Assembly: GCA_964036195.1 (NCBI GenBank)
Contig: OZ038451.1
Coordinates: 186,001 to 250,000, forward strand
Direction of reading: 5' to 3'
DNA: 64,000 bases
From: Sphaerolaimus hirsutus
Lineage: Eukaryota; Nematoda; Chromadorea; Monhysterida; Sphaerolaimidae
Part shown: positions 44,095-57,500 of the stretch, one piece after another
Layout: each line of letters opens with the position of its first letter
Position numbering within the stretch: the first letter of the stretch is position 1
Notes under the pieces: model-generated
Database searches by the model: none
Told to the model about the DNA's origin: nothing
The model's input: only the letters and a program-made list of their open reading frames with translations
Made by a program: the position numbers and the translations under genes

Positions 44095-44899
44095 AATATA
44101 TAGATAAAAATCACATAAATACAGGGTCAAATTGACATAATTTTTTTTGCACTTTTGCATAATCAGCAAATGTACAACAGAATGGAATAACACAAGTCAG
44201 GTGGACCACCCCCCCTCATAACAGCCACCCCCAATTCCAGCTATGGGTGGACCCCGTCACATTGAGGAATGCGCAGGAATGCACCAAGCACCCATAACTA
44301 TTCCAACATGACTAATTAACAGCTTAAAGCTCTTAATTCAATATTTTTCATAAAAAATGGAAAAGCATGTAAAATTTTTTTGAAAATTGCCCAAAAAGAT
44401 TCAAAAATGCAAAAATTTAATTAGAATTTCAAAAATTAATTTGAGGAAAAATGCAAAAATTCAAAATTCATTTTGGAAAAAAACACTTTACTTCAAAATT
44501 TAAATACTTTTTTCAGAGGGTTTGCCATCATTAGTGGCATGACACCTCTGAAAGTAACTACACATGCTGGTGGGCTGGTGCCTTTCGGTGGGTTTACATC
44601 ATCAATGAGTAGCCCATGGAAATTTCACATTCTAAACATAATCTATGCAAATAGCCCGTCACTTCAATTTCAAATCCCTATCAAAAATTGTTTCTATTTA
44701 TACTCATCCACTCACCGTGCCAGAATTCTGATGTGAGTCTTGAGTCTTAGTTGGATTCAACTCCAATAACTTGCATATTTCAGTGTTTTCCATCTGTGTG
44801 CCACATTTCCTGTCAGCATGACTTGTACATAGCTTAATAAATGTATGGGAATTGCATGAATATGATGAATGCAGTAGACCAAAGCTAACATATAGATTT

Positions 44900-44908
44900 A
44901 TATATAGG

Positions 44909-44939
<31 letters not shown>

Positions 44940-44998
44940 ATATACATATAATATATATATATATATGTATATATATATTTATATATATGTATACCAGC
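44900..44998. repeat. TA microsatellite
   Basis: A run of TATATA with TGTATATA interruptions in the intron of the decayed channel copy. Confidence 0.9.
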
Positions 44999-45150
44999 TA
45001 ACATCTTACCCAGAACAGTTTGACAATGTACCAAGGAACTTGAAATCCCATTCTGTCTAGTGACTGAATGTACAGTAGACATTGGGTGCAAATGGATTTG
45101 TATTGTGATCCTGACTGAGTCAAGCAATAAATATGTTTGTTTTTTTCAGT

Positions 45151-45706
45151 TAAACTCGGCGGACATGAAACGAATCAGGTATTCAGCCCTTGGTTCCCAA
45201 TGACGTATCTTTTTTAATTCAAACTTGAATGGACGGATTCCATTCGGTTCACGATACATTTTTTTCAATCCGACCTTTTCTAAGAGAACGATATGAATTT
45301 GAAAGACATATCGTTACAGAAAGTCGGATTGTAAGGCATTAGGCCCGATCTTATCGTCGCGGCCCGGATAGATTCCTCCGAAAACGTACGTATGAAATTT
45401 GGCACACATCCAAATTCCTTGCGTTTCATACCAAAAAGATTAAAGACGCCCGATTTCTGTTTGCGTCACGATAATGGCCGCGGAATGTGATTAAGTAAAC
45501 ACAAGTTTCAACTAGTATGTTTGTCGCCATTTGCGGTCAATTGCTTTATTGCATTCCGCGGCCATTATTGGCAACGTGAACAAAATTGTGCATTTTTAAA
45601 CTTGTTTGCATGAAACGCGAAAACTTGGACATATGCCAAGTTTAATAAGTCACACTCGTACAAAAATCCAGTAGAACAATGACTTCCAAAAAGTCCGCCG
45701 AGTTTA
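45151..45706. mobile_element. TIR element, AAACTCGGCGGAC family
   Basis: TAAACTCGGCGGAC and GTCCGCCGAGTTTA are inverted ends 556 bp apart. Inside, a GCCGCGGAATG/CATTCCGCGGCC pair also folds back (about 45,476-45,566). It is in an intron of the decayed channel copy. A single related end is at about 868. I saw no clear target duplication. Confidence 0.7.
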
Positions 45707-45879
45707 CAATATGGATCCAAACCAGTAATCCTAGAAATTTTGAGCCAAATCCCAACCTCAATCATTTTAGCAATGACGATATCAGCATATGCCAAATTTT
45801 GCACATAGGATACATAATTTCTGATTTATTGTGTGCTGATATAGCATGAGATGTAGATGTTTTATGTAAATAAGTACCT

Positions 45880-46680
45880 CAAATCCTCGAATAAGACCCC
45901 AGGGGAGTTATTGTTCCTCAGACATTTTGGAGGGGGGAGTTATTCAAGGGAGGTAGTTATTTGAGGGGGGAGTTGTTTTTTCATCAGAAAACTTGGACTT
46001 AATTTATTGCATGGATGTATTGTAAACATATGTACGGTATATCCTTGAAGAAGACCCCAGCGGAGTTATTATTTCGTCAGACATTTTGGAGGGGGGATTT
46101 ATTCAAGGGGGCATGTTATTCAAGGGGAGGAGTTATTATTTCCTCAGAACTTTCACTTTACTCATTGTATCAATGCATTGCATCAACTCATGTAATCCAA
46201 GCATTTAACAGTTAATACCACAACAAAAACAAGATATTCATGTTAAAATTTGTGTTCATTAATGTCTGAATTATTCAAATACATATTGTGGGTACAAATA
46301 CCAAATACCCAGAGGAGGAGTTATTCAAGAGGGGGAGTTATTCAAGGGGAGGAGTTATTTTTCCCTCACCTGGCCAACAGGGGGAGTTATTCAAGGGGGA
46401 GGACTTATTCAAGGATATACAGTAATTCATGTATTTAACTGTCCAACAACAACAAAAATAGTGTAAATATACATCACATACACATCATGTGTCTGCGTTC
46501 GCTGCTGTACACTAATATTCTTTTGTATTTTGTTATTGTATCGTTTTCATCCAAAGGTGGGACTTATTCAAGAGGGGGGGAGTTATTCAAGGGTGGGAGT
46601 TATTTTTTTCACGCTTCGCCAATGGAGGAGTTATTCAAGGGGGAGTTATTTGAGGGGGTCTTATTCAGGGATTTGTGGTA
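45880..46680. mobile_element. Cluster of G-rich TIR elements
   Basis: 46,033-46,424 has inverted ends (TACGGTATATCC ... GGATATACAGTA). Fragments at 45,883-46,000 and 46,530-46,680 share GGGGGAGTTATTCAAGGGG text. No gene was seen in 45,700-46,700. Confidence 0.55.
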
Positions 46681-46712
46681 TATAAATGTTTGCATTTGTG
46701 TACAATCTTAAA

Positions 46713-47152
46713 TACCGTATTACCTCGAATAAATCCCCCCTTGAATTACCCCCCCCCCCTCGAATCAACCCCCCTCCCCCCCTCAAAATGGGCTGGGGAA
46801 ATAATACCCCCCCCCCTCGAAATACCCCCCCCTCCAGAATGATGTACATCATGTATGCACGATACATGATGTATTTATTACTGTTTATTTGTATCGCAGC
46901 GCAGCTACACATAGACTTGTTTGTGTAGCAATCTACGTTTTTATGTCCAAATATATCCTATTTAGATGCATTTATTACCTGTTTTGGGTACGAAAATACC
47001 TATTCTTTACTACTATCTTTACAAAAATTTCTGATGAAAATATAAAACACCCCCTCGAATAGACCCCCCCTCAAATTAACCCCCCCCCCCCCCCCTCAAA
47101 TATTGCTGGAGAAATGATAAACCCCCATGGGGGTATTTCGAGGTAATACAGC
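46713..47152. mobile_element. CCGTATT TIR element
   Basis: TACCGTATTACCTCGAATAA ... TATTTCGAGGTAATACAGCA, the same interior as 39,840-40,277. The right terminal bases are diverged. Confidence 0.75.
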
Positions 47153-47515
47153 ATTTTGTTTCTTTGTTGTGTTCAGTGGTACTTTTCATTTGTGATTTTG
47201 TAACCCTTATAAGCCAAAATGTTAAGCAAAAATGTTATTTTTCATCATAAGATTTGGATACAAAAACGTAAGATTTGGATATGAAAAATAAGATTTGGAT
47301 ACACAATTTACACTTGACATTACATTTGACACTTTACTTTACATTTGACTTTACATTTGACACCTTATTTGAGTGAGAATTTTAATTTTGACGGGGTTTT
47401 CGAGGGGGGGGTTATTCAAGGGGGGTTTATTATTTCTCCAGAAACTTTTTTGAACACCCAGTAGTAAAAATGTACGCAGACGTCGAAAAATGCAACAAAA
47501 AGACCATGTATAAGA

Positions 47516-48812
47516 CATAGTTGTTAATACGTTTTTACTTTTACTCGATGAATACGTATACTCGAGTACAGAGTAAATACGTTCACGTTTCCTCCGAAAA
47601 AAGTTATGGTATTATACTCGCTTTTACGTATACTTTTTGAAAGTATTTGAGTACAGAAAACGTATTTTAGATCGTCTTTTATATAGGTTTTTAAATGCAT
47701 AGAAGGAAAAAAATGGATAAAATGTGCTAAAAAAATATGGTTAACTAGTCGAAAATGGGTATAGAACCAAATATGTAGTCAAAAATAATGTAAAATGAGC
47801 AAAAAGTTATGAAAATTTGTTATTTTAAGCGACATTTCTCGAAACTTTTGGTGACATTTCTCAAAATTACTCATGTTTACGTTTTCTGCAGGGTAAAGTA
47901 CGTTTACTCACGTTTACTCATGAGTAGAAGTAAAAAATTTTACGTTTCTGTAAAACGTTTTCTGTACTCAATGGGTGAGTAAAAAATAAATACTTTACAT
48001 TTATGTATACTTTGAGAAAAGTTCAGTACTTTTTACCAGAGTTGCGAAAGTGTATTTACACTTACCCGAAATACCCGGGAAAATGGGTGTTTATATTTAC
48101 ACTTACACTTACACTTTCATAAAATACCCATACACTTTTTTTACACTTTCCTGGGCAAAATACCCGGGTACAGAAAGTGTTTTTTTTCTTTCAGATGGCC
48201 CTGTTTTATGCTTTTGAGAAAGCATAAAATAGGGTCATGTACAAAAAATGGATTGAATGTAGAAAATATGGCAAATGTACAAAATAGCCTTTGATCTACA
48301 ACCTTTGATCAGTACTCATGGTGTTCTACAGTTTCATCATACTTTTGTAAAAAAAGACAAGATCAATGGAAATTCACCAGCTGGACACAAAGTCAACTTT
48401 TGCATTGACCTTTTGCTGCATGTCCATTCTTGCATTTAAACAGTGTGTATTGCATTGCTTAATCAGTAAAATATCAACACTGAAAAACTGTGATTATTAG
48501 GGAACTTCATACCACTACAGTTTTTGTTACAGTCTGAAATGTTTCATAAAAGGCTGTAAAATGTTAAATAATGCATGAAAATGATAAATAAATTGATTTA
48601 AAGGTGATAACAGCTGTGTTTTCTAATGCTCAACAGTGAGAGCTCTTTCTAAAAAAAAATTTACACTTACACTTTTTTACACTTTCCTAGGTTTTTTTAA
48701 AATACCTTACACTTTTGGTATCCATACTCAAAATTTGGAAAGTGTATTCACACTTACACTTACACTTTCCAAAAATACCAGTATTTTAACAACTCTGCTT
48801 TTAACAACTCTG
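47516..48812. mobile_element. Complete nest of two CAGAGTTG hAT-like elements
   Basis: The outer element has GTATAAGA at 47,508-47,515 and 48,813-48,820, a perfect 8-bp duplication. The inner element spans 48,037-48,797, with CTTTTTAC (48,029-48,036) and CTTTTAAC (48,798-48,805). The arrangement is identical to the truncated nest at 20,245-21,483, so both insertions predate the segmental duplication. Confidence 0.9.
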
Positions 48813-51558
48813 GTATAAGAGTCTATAGCCTTTTATAAGTATGTATGTAGATGATATAAACCATGTTCTAATGTAACACAATCATTGTTGTTAACGCGTT
48901 TTCTGCGTTTCCCAGAGCTTTTGCTGTCTACGTTTCCTATACACTGAATTTGGGGGGGGGGGGTATTTCGAGGGGGGGTTATTTATTTATAGTGCCCATT
49001 TTGAGGGGGTATTTCGAGGGGTGGTTATTTATTTATAGTGCCCATTTTGAGGGGGTATTTCGAGGGGGGTAACTCGAGGAAATATGGTAAATCAATGGAA
49101 AAACGTGCATGTCGTGGAATTACAATGAGTACCACAGGGGGAACACTCCAACTGTTGAAATCTAGCAGATATTTCATTACCGTGTAGTGTAGCTTCATTT
49201 GTAAGATTTTTGAAAAGGTGCTTGCAACTGAACATAGTCCCCCAGGGGGGGGGGGCTGTAAAAGCTGTGTAATGCTCCAGGCATTGTGCATAGGTTGACA
49301 GTTTACATGAAGAAATACAGTAGTAAGTGCCATTCAAGTAACCAGTTAAGCTGCAAAAACAAAAAAATAAAAACTATCTTGAATATAAAAATATGATTGG
49401 GGTATGTACACTCTAGTTCTGATGTTTATCATGGTCTATTGGCCCTGCGCACACTACTTTTCACATGAAATTTCGAAAACTCATAAATAAGTTTTGTATG
49501 TGTTTGAGTTTTTCACAATGAGTCCTTTTTTATCTCCGTCAACTGTGGTCTACTTCGGCCTGACTTTTTTAAAGTGGGATGAATAAGTCCTCCATACAAA
49601 ATAGTATTAAATAGTACATTGAGTAGGACTACTCCCCCTGCCTGCTCTAATTACACTATTGGGGCATCTGTTGGGCCATGGGAAAGTGTGCTATGTGTTT
49701 GATTTTTCCTTTTATTTATTGTGATGCAAGAACACTGCTTGCATCAGATCAAAAATATTTATTGACGCGTGTCACGCCACAATTATGCAAGCTTCTGTTA
49801 GGCCAATTGGCATTGAATATCGATTGCATGGGTAAATGAAGAACAATGCATGCAACTTCAAAACTCTATTTCTCGGTTATTTCTCAGCCGATTTTCACCA
49901 ATGAACACTTAAAATAATCATAATCACATGGAGATTGCATTTTTATGTTCAGATTATATCTGCCATAGTTAGATGGATGTAATGTAACATGAAAAAATAT
50001 AAATATTTACCTGTTTGGTTTTATATTGATATTCCAGATTCCATATTGAGTATGGATGAAACAAAACAAAACATTATGAAGAAAAACTTAATGATTTTTG
50101 GTTCAATATTCAGATGGGTTATGGTAATCATGACAGACAAAACACAAATATACTACAGACAAAACGCGAATGCAACACAGACAAAACCACAATGCAACAC
50201 AGACGAAACACCAATGGATCACAGACAAAGCATTTTGTCTGTGATCCATTGGGGTTTTGTCTGTGTTGCATTGGTGTTTTGTCTGTGATCCATTGGCGTT
50301 TTGCCTGTGTTGCATTGGCGTTTTGTCTGTAGCATACTGGCATTTTGTCTGTCATAATTACCATTATACATTACTAATCTGACCTCAGATCTGGTGTACC
50401 TCAGCATCCTGTTTCCCTATGGTTAACAGTCGCAACTATTCTGCATGGTAGTGTACTTCACAATTTAATATCTTGTGAGATTTTCCATAACTAATTATTC
50501 ATAGAAAAACAAAATATCATGAAGAAAAGCTGAATGATTTTTGTTCTTGTTGCATTGATGTTTCATCTGCTTTGCATTGGTGTTTTGTCTGTGTTGCGTT
50601 GGCTTTTATCTGTAGTATATTTGTGTTTTGTCTGTCATGATTACCATAACCCATCTGAATATTGACCCAAAAATCATTCAGTTTTTCTTCATTATATTTT
50701 GTTTTGTTGTTCAATTATATATATTTTTAATGTTTAATACTGTCTGAATGTAATGAACAACTGAACAAACACCTATCCATCCATGAACAAAATGAACACT
50801 TATCTAATTTGGATGGCAGCAGTCATCTAGTTTGGAAATTAGTTAACCCAACATTTATTTATTGGATGATCAGTATCCACTATGATATAATTGACATGTT
50901 TTCAAACTTTCTGCAGTTTATGTTGGGCACTAAAAAGAAAGACAGTATGTTTCAATGCATATGGAGTTTTCATACAATGAGTGAGGTCACCAAATAAAAA
51001 ATTTGAGCTTATTAAATTCACAATGGGCTTAGGGAGTTTGTGACGGTTTCCAATGCACCAAAATGTTGAGCAGTGGAAGCTAGCAATGGATCGACGCAGT
51101 TTGACACTGGATTTGTATCAATTGGTTTTGCAATTGTGTTCATGTGTGTGAATTCTGTGCTGAATAATCACATCAACTGGTTTAAGAATCAACTTTGAAA
51201 AATTCATTAAATTAGTTTTCTGACTTACCCTTATTGATACAGAGTGATCAATTCAAATGAAGTGCATGCTCAACCTTTATCATAACGATAATAAATGGAT
51301 ACATAATGGTATTTATTTGACATCAATATTTTATATAACGAAATAAATGGATACATAATGGTATTTATTTGACATAAATTGAATTCAAAATTCATTCAAA
51401 CATAAAAACATTCATGGATGTCATTATTAAAAATTATTACTTGAGTTTGAATATATTCCCTATCACTTTACAATAACTATGACCACATGGACACAAAGAA
51501 ACATGCAGAATAGAAAAAATGCTATCAATTGTTTGTTTAAATTGCTTGGACATAATTT

Positions 51559-54500
51559 TCAATTAGGTGTATTTGAAAAATGTATAAACAGTAAAAAATT
51601 CAGTGATTGTGTAATTATCATGCAGATAATATCCAACTTGAAGCAGACCATAGTCCACTTTGGGACAGCTTCATTTATCCTTGTGTCAATGCCATCAACA
51701 ATTTTTCTTATACATATCAACTGATGTAACATCTGTTGGAATGTTGCACTCTGTATAGGAAAAAGCATTAATATGACACAAATGCTACAGTATTTGCAGC
51801 AGCCATTAACATTGTTTTAAATTGAAGTTGTGTTTGCATTTATAAAATTAAATTGACCAGTGAACTTCCACTGAGGGCTTCATAGAAACTTGACATTCTA
51901 GGCATTATTCACCCAAATAGACCCACTGCTCATATCCCATCAAAGATGTTTTCTATACTCATCCACTCACCATGTGTTCATCATAATTCTGATGTGAGTC
52001 TTGAGGGTAAGTTTTATTCAACTTGCATGTTTTACTGTTTTTCAGCTGAGTGTCACATTTCTTGTCAGCATGACTTGTGCTCAGCTTAATATGATGATTG
52101 TGTTAAATATGGTGAATCAATTGACAGAAAAGTTATATATTTAACAATCACTTACCCAAAACATTTTGACAATGCACCATGGAACTTGATATCCCATTAT
52201 GTCTAGTGACTGAATGTACATTAGACATTAGGTTCAAATGAAAATTGTATCCTGACCTGTGTCAAGCAGATGAAGTCCTTTTTTATCTCTTGCAGTCAGC
52301 AACTCAGCAGAGTATAAAGATCGTGTCACAGTGCCTGTTTGTGTCTTTATGTTGTTTTTGTATAACTTGATCAGAGTAAAAATGGAATCCTAATGCTTTA
52401 TAACCCATATGAATCAGAAATTCTATTCAGCTATTACATTACCATGGTAATTATGCCAATTATGAAAAGGCAATCATGAAATTAATGAAGATCATTACTT
52501 GAGTTTTAATAGAGACCCTTTTTCTTATACTTCAGTCCTGATACTGATCTTAAAAATGCCAGTCCCAATCCAGATCCTTTGAACCCAATCCCAGGTGAAC
52601 CCTAATGGACATGTTGCAACAATTGTGGATATGCCACAAATGTACAGCTGCCAGCACATGTATTCTCCTGCATTGTGTTGAATGTGTGTATATTATTATG
52701 GTTATTTGTGCATACTGTATTTACCTGAATAATTCCCCTCGGGAATTATTTTTAGTCAGACCTTTTTGAGGGGAACTATTCAGGGGAGGGAGGGGGATAT
52801 TCAAGTGGATGTTTCTATCACACTAAATAAACATAATACCGTATTTCCTCGATTTACCCCCCTCGAAATACCCCCAGGTGTTTTTGGGCTGGGGAAGAAA
52901 TACCCCCCCCCCCTCGAAATACCCCCATCTGAAATTATGTACATGATGTTTGCAGTGTACATTATGTATATTTTTTTCGGATGTTTGACCAGTGGGTAGG
53001 AGAGATTTTGGGATTTATCATTCATTATACGGCTGGTCTCGTGCACTCAGCAGCGATCAATTAAATAAGACAGAAAAAGGAAATAACTACACAACAACTA
53101 CATATCCGACATTATCACTCTCTCGATTTTCACCAAAAATTCAAATTTTCAAAATAATTCAAACTTTATTTCTTCATACCCCTCTTTTACTGCGAATCAG
53201 AGTTGTAATGGTGGTGGTTTTTATGGTTTCGATTTTTGTTCTTAGAAACACGGGAAAAAACTGTTCTGCGTTTGATGTTTTTGTGGCGGTTGTGGTGGTT
53301 GTCGTTCCTGCAGTTTTGGTGGCTGTAGTTGTGATAACTACGCGGTGCTGGTGTGCGGCCGCGTTGGAAATGATGTCGCGGGTAGCGCTCTGCAGCTGGC
53401 GGACGCTGTACCGTTGAAGGTTGCCGCGTCAGCGCTGACGTTGAAGCCTGCTGTGCGTGGTAGTCTTCCCAAGTCTGCGAAACGACCGCCAAAAATAAAA
53501 TCCAACTTCTTTCGAACACCCAAAAGCGTAACACAAATGTGCCTGGGTTGTCTGTTGTCGCCAGATCTCTTCTGGGGACACCACCAAGTGGCCGTCAAAC
53601 CGCATACTTGGCCCGTACTCTGACCTCCGGAAAAATTTTGAGCCATCCAGATCCACTGCCCCTTCCTACAACAACGTTTTCGACCATTTTCCACACATTT
53701 TTTAGAGAAAATGAAAAGCGGAATGAAAACTGGTCCATAACAAACTGGAGGAAAAAACGTAGTCTCTGTTTGAGAAAAAGCGTCATCTGTACGGACACTT
53801 TCTTTGACTTGTAACTGCTCAACCAAAAGTGTCAATTTTTCAATGGTGGCATTTTTTCCTTTAGCTTCTGCCTCCATTTTCAGTATAGTGTCCCCCAGAT
53901 GACGGTTTTCAATCCGAAATCCAACGACGGTTCGATGTTGATCGTCGTTCTCTTGTTGAAGTGAATTGAAACCATGTCACAGTAAGCGATACTTGTCCCC
54001 CAAAGTATCGAAGTCCTATGTGGTTTTCTTACTTCCATTGTCGACTCTTTCACAACAAAAAACGCCTCGAAAAAAAATCGTTGGTACCTTGCACATTTGT
54101 GAGTAGACCCCTTTGTTATCCTCAAAATTCTGCTGCGCTGCACTTTCTGAAGTTCTTGCCATTTGTGAAGTTCCGGGCGCCTCGTCGTCATCATATTGTG
54201 GTGTCCGAGAACTTTGTGTGACAGCCGGTGGTAATGGTGAAAATGGTATGAGAATGTACGGCACCAACAGAATGTCTGTAGGGTCTGGTTCATAAGTTGG
54301 TGTTGCGGGTGGTGCCGGTGAAGGTGTCCGGGGCGGCAGGGTATTGTTTTCAGGGCAAGGAGTTTTGCTTTTACGGTGTTTTCTGGCGCTGTCGACTATC
54401 ACACAACACCCCAACAAAATGCTGAGCCAAATGGTGACACGCATTTTAAAGTTCAGCGACTATTTTTTCCACCGTGGTTTTTTTTTACAGTTTATATCTA

Positions 54501-57500
54501 ATTTATGTAAGCGCTAGGGAAAGAGGAAACTAGTATTCGTTTTGCGCAAAACCCAGCTAATTAGGCGATAAATGCTGCACTTTCCAGCAGTATCGCCCCG
54601 GAACGGTCTCCAACAAATGCCCATTTTGGAACGAAACATTTGGCCCTGCCAAATCGACAACGGTATGCGGGCCACTAAATTTTGGTAGTGTTTTGTCCGC
54701 TGAAACATTTTTAATCATGATAACATCTCCCACATTGATGTCCCGCCCTGGTTTGGAATCAAAATATTGCTGATATTTTGCCCCATTCCGATCACTCTGT
54801 GATTTAGCCACCGAGCGAATTATCCCCAGATCCGTATTTTTCGCTGAAACAAAAAATAGATTCCAGTGCGGTAAATGTCCATAAATAAGGTAAAATGGGC
54901 AGCATGTGAGGTTTTTGTTCATGGTCAGGTTATATTTCAGCATCACTAAAGGTAATAATTCTTTCCAATTGGTTTTTGGGTGCTGTTTTTTGACAAATGT
55001 GAAAATTTCCCGCATTCTTCCATTGACGCGTTCCACCATGCCGTTTGCGGCAGGATTGTGGGCCAGAACTGGTGTATGATGTGTCCCAAACTGTTCACAC
55101 AGCGCTCGAAAGTCGGAGTTCAAGAATTCTGTGCCTTGGTCAGAAATGATTAATCTAGGCGCACCATACACCATGAATATGTTTTTCATCACTGCCCTTG
55201 CCACTGTCTCTCCGCGCATGGAAGAGAGTGGGAACGCAATTGCATAACGGGTAAATGCATCTACAACGACCAAAACTTTTGATTTTGCATTCCCATACTC
55301 AAATTGCATCGTGTCCATGTGCACTACATCAAAAGGCTGTTGCGGAGTTTCTGTTTTGCCTAGGGGAGCCGGACGTAAAGCATGTGATTTCTGCTGCAAA
55401 CAATCACAACATTGTTTACAGAAATCCAAGACATCTGTTTTCATATTTGGCCAAGCGAAATATTGGCACAACAAATCCATGGTTTTTTCATGACTCCCGT
55501 GACTTGCATAAATGCCCATATGGGCATGTTCCAAACATGCCTGCTGCCATGACCGGGGCGGCCAGATAGCATAAGAGTCCGCCTTTGTTGGTGTCCGATG
55601 ATACAATATACCGTCTATTACAGCGGCATCAGGGATTGAATCCGGATTGTCTTGAAGTTGGAGTAATACTTCACTCAATTCGACATCCGATTTTTGTAAT
55701 GTTTCCCAATCGACTTCCAACTGCTGGGTGATTGTTTTCGATTGATGTATTTTCCCTGTCAAATGAAAACCTGGCACTGTGCCAAATGCTAAGCCCCTTA
55801 TTATGCCAGTCGGAAAATCGAGTTCGTTAGTCCCAAATTTGGGTTCGTCAACTGGATTTCGAGAGAGCGCGTCAGCTACGCAATTGTATTTCCCTGCCCG
55901 GTGAATGAACTTGACAATTTTATCAGAAATGTATAAAGCCCAACGTTCTAGCTTTGTGTGTGCACTTGACTTCAAAATTTTTTGTATTCCCGAGTTGTCT
56001 GTGATAACTACCAATTTTTGCCCCTCAACAAAATCTGCCAATCTGCGTACCGCCCATGCAATGCAGAGACTTTCCAACTCTGCCGCCGAAAAGTTTTTGT
56101 GTGGATGCGTTAATCTTTTTGAAATGAAGGAAATTGGATGCAAAATTCCCTGGTCATCATGTTGGGATAGCACAGCACCTAGTCCTACCTTGCTGGCATC
56201 TGTTTCCAATATATATGGGCGTCCATCCCGGTAAGGGTGAATGAGTACTGGTGGTGACACTAAACAGTATTTCAAAGTCTCCCATGCGTCAAGCATATTC
56301 TTGGTCCATTCAAAAGGTGTGCAGCCGTGTTTCAGAACTTTTCCCTTCAATATGTCGTAAAGTGGCGCGGCTATTATACTATAGTTGGGTATAAAATGTG
56401 AATAGTAGACACATTTTCCCAAAAACTTGCCCAAATCCTGTTTGGTGTGGACTTTTGGTAAGTCTCGCATGGCGGCCACTCGTGATGGCGCCGGGGAAAT
56501 CCCTGCGGCCGAAATTTGGTGTCCCAGGTACTTTAAAGTGCTGGCAAAAAAGTTGCACTTTCAGGTTGCATTTTTAAAGTGGCCCAGCGTAGGCGAGAAA
56601 ATAAGCGTCTCAGATGCCCTAAGTGTTCTTCTATTGTGTCGCTGCAACAAATAATATCGTCAATGTAAGCGCGCACCCATGTGCGCGCGAGATCCTCGTT
56701 GAGATCCATGAGCATTAGCTGCATGAGCCTCTGGAACGTAGCCCCAGCGTTGCATGTGCCGAACGGGAGGCGTGTGTAACGGTATTGTCCCAAGCTGCAC
56801 ACGAAACTGGTTTTCTCCCGGGAGTCCTCGTTGGCCAGAGGAATGTTGTAGTACCCGTGCCTAATGTCGATGGTGCTGAATATCTTTCGTCCCGAGAATT
56901 CTGCTAGAATTTCTCCGATGCGTGGCAATGGGTAGCTGTCAATTTTCGTTACTAAGTTTACTTGTTTGAAATCCACGCAAAAACGAAAATTGTCAACTCC
57001 CTTTGGGGCTATCGTGATTGGGGATGCCCACAGTCCATTGGAGTTTTCAATTATGCCTTCTTTCAGCATGCTCGCAATTGTTTTGTGTATAAAGTCGCGT
57101 TTTATTGGTGGTTCATATCTGGGTGCCTGTTTTATCAGTGGGTGTAGGGGGTCAGTGACGATTTCATGAGAAATGAGTGTTGTTTTGCCTACGTCGTATT
57201 CTCCGCATGAGAATATGTCGTGATACTCACACAACAAATTTTTGAATATTTCCAATGACTCGTGTGGCAAATCAATTCTGTTTGATGCGGGTAAGTTGTT
57301 CCATATGAACTTGAAGCGGTCATTTTGTGTTGTTGGTGTGTCACTTTTTACTTGACATTGCACTTTATCAGGTGGTGTTGGTAAATGCACTGCTGGTGTC
57401 GCTCGTGTTCTATCAGCACTGGCAAACATTCCTATGGCTTTTTGAAAACCGACATTTTGTAAATTTTTACTGAATTTCGGACCCGGACAAAATTCAGATG

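Larger units (their letters stand above)
41720..45130 (-). pseudogene. Third, decayed copy of the channel 3' exons
   Basis: 41,720-41,919 matches the last exon of gene A, but the frame shifts after QQMLHQL and stops. The same exon continues at 43,131-43,240 beyond a transposon. 44,700-44,760 and 44,790-45,130 match the downstream exons and introns at 26,670-27,000, including the VPWYIVKLFW segment and its GTAAG donor. The order is the same as in the two better copies, so this was a third tandem unit. Confidence 0.75.

Noticed and set aside
44900-44998. Centromeric or origin-like AT tract
   Set aside because: It is an ordinary TA microsatellite in an intron.
56535-56550. Programmed -1 frameshift in RT at T-TTT-TTG
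   Set aside because: The slip site lies inside a conserved RT segment, where elements do not normally shift, and a single-base loss just upstream explains the break.
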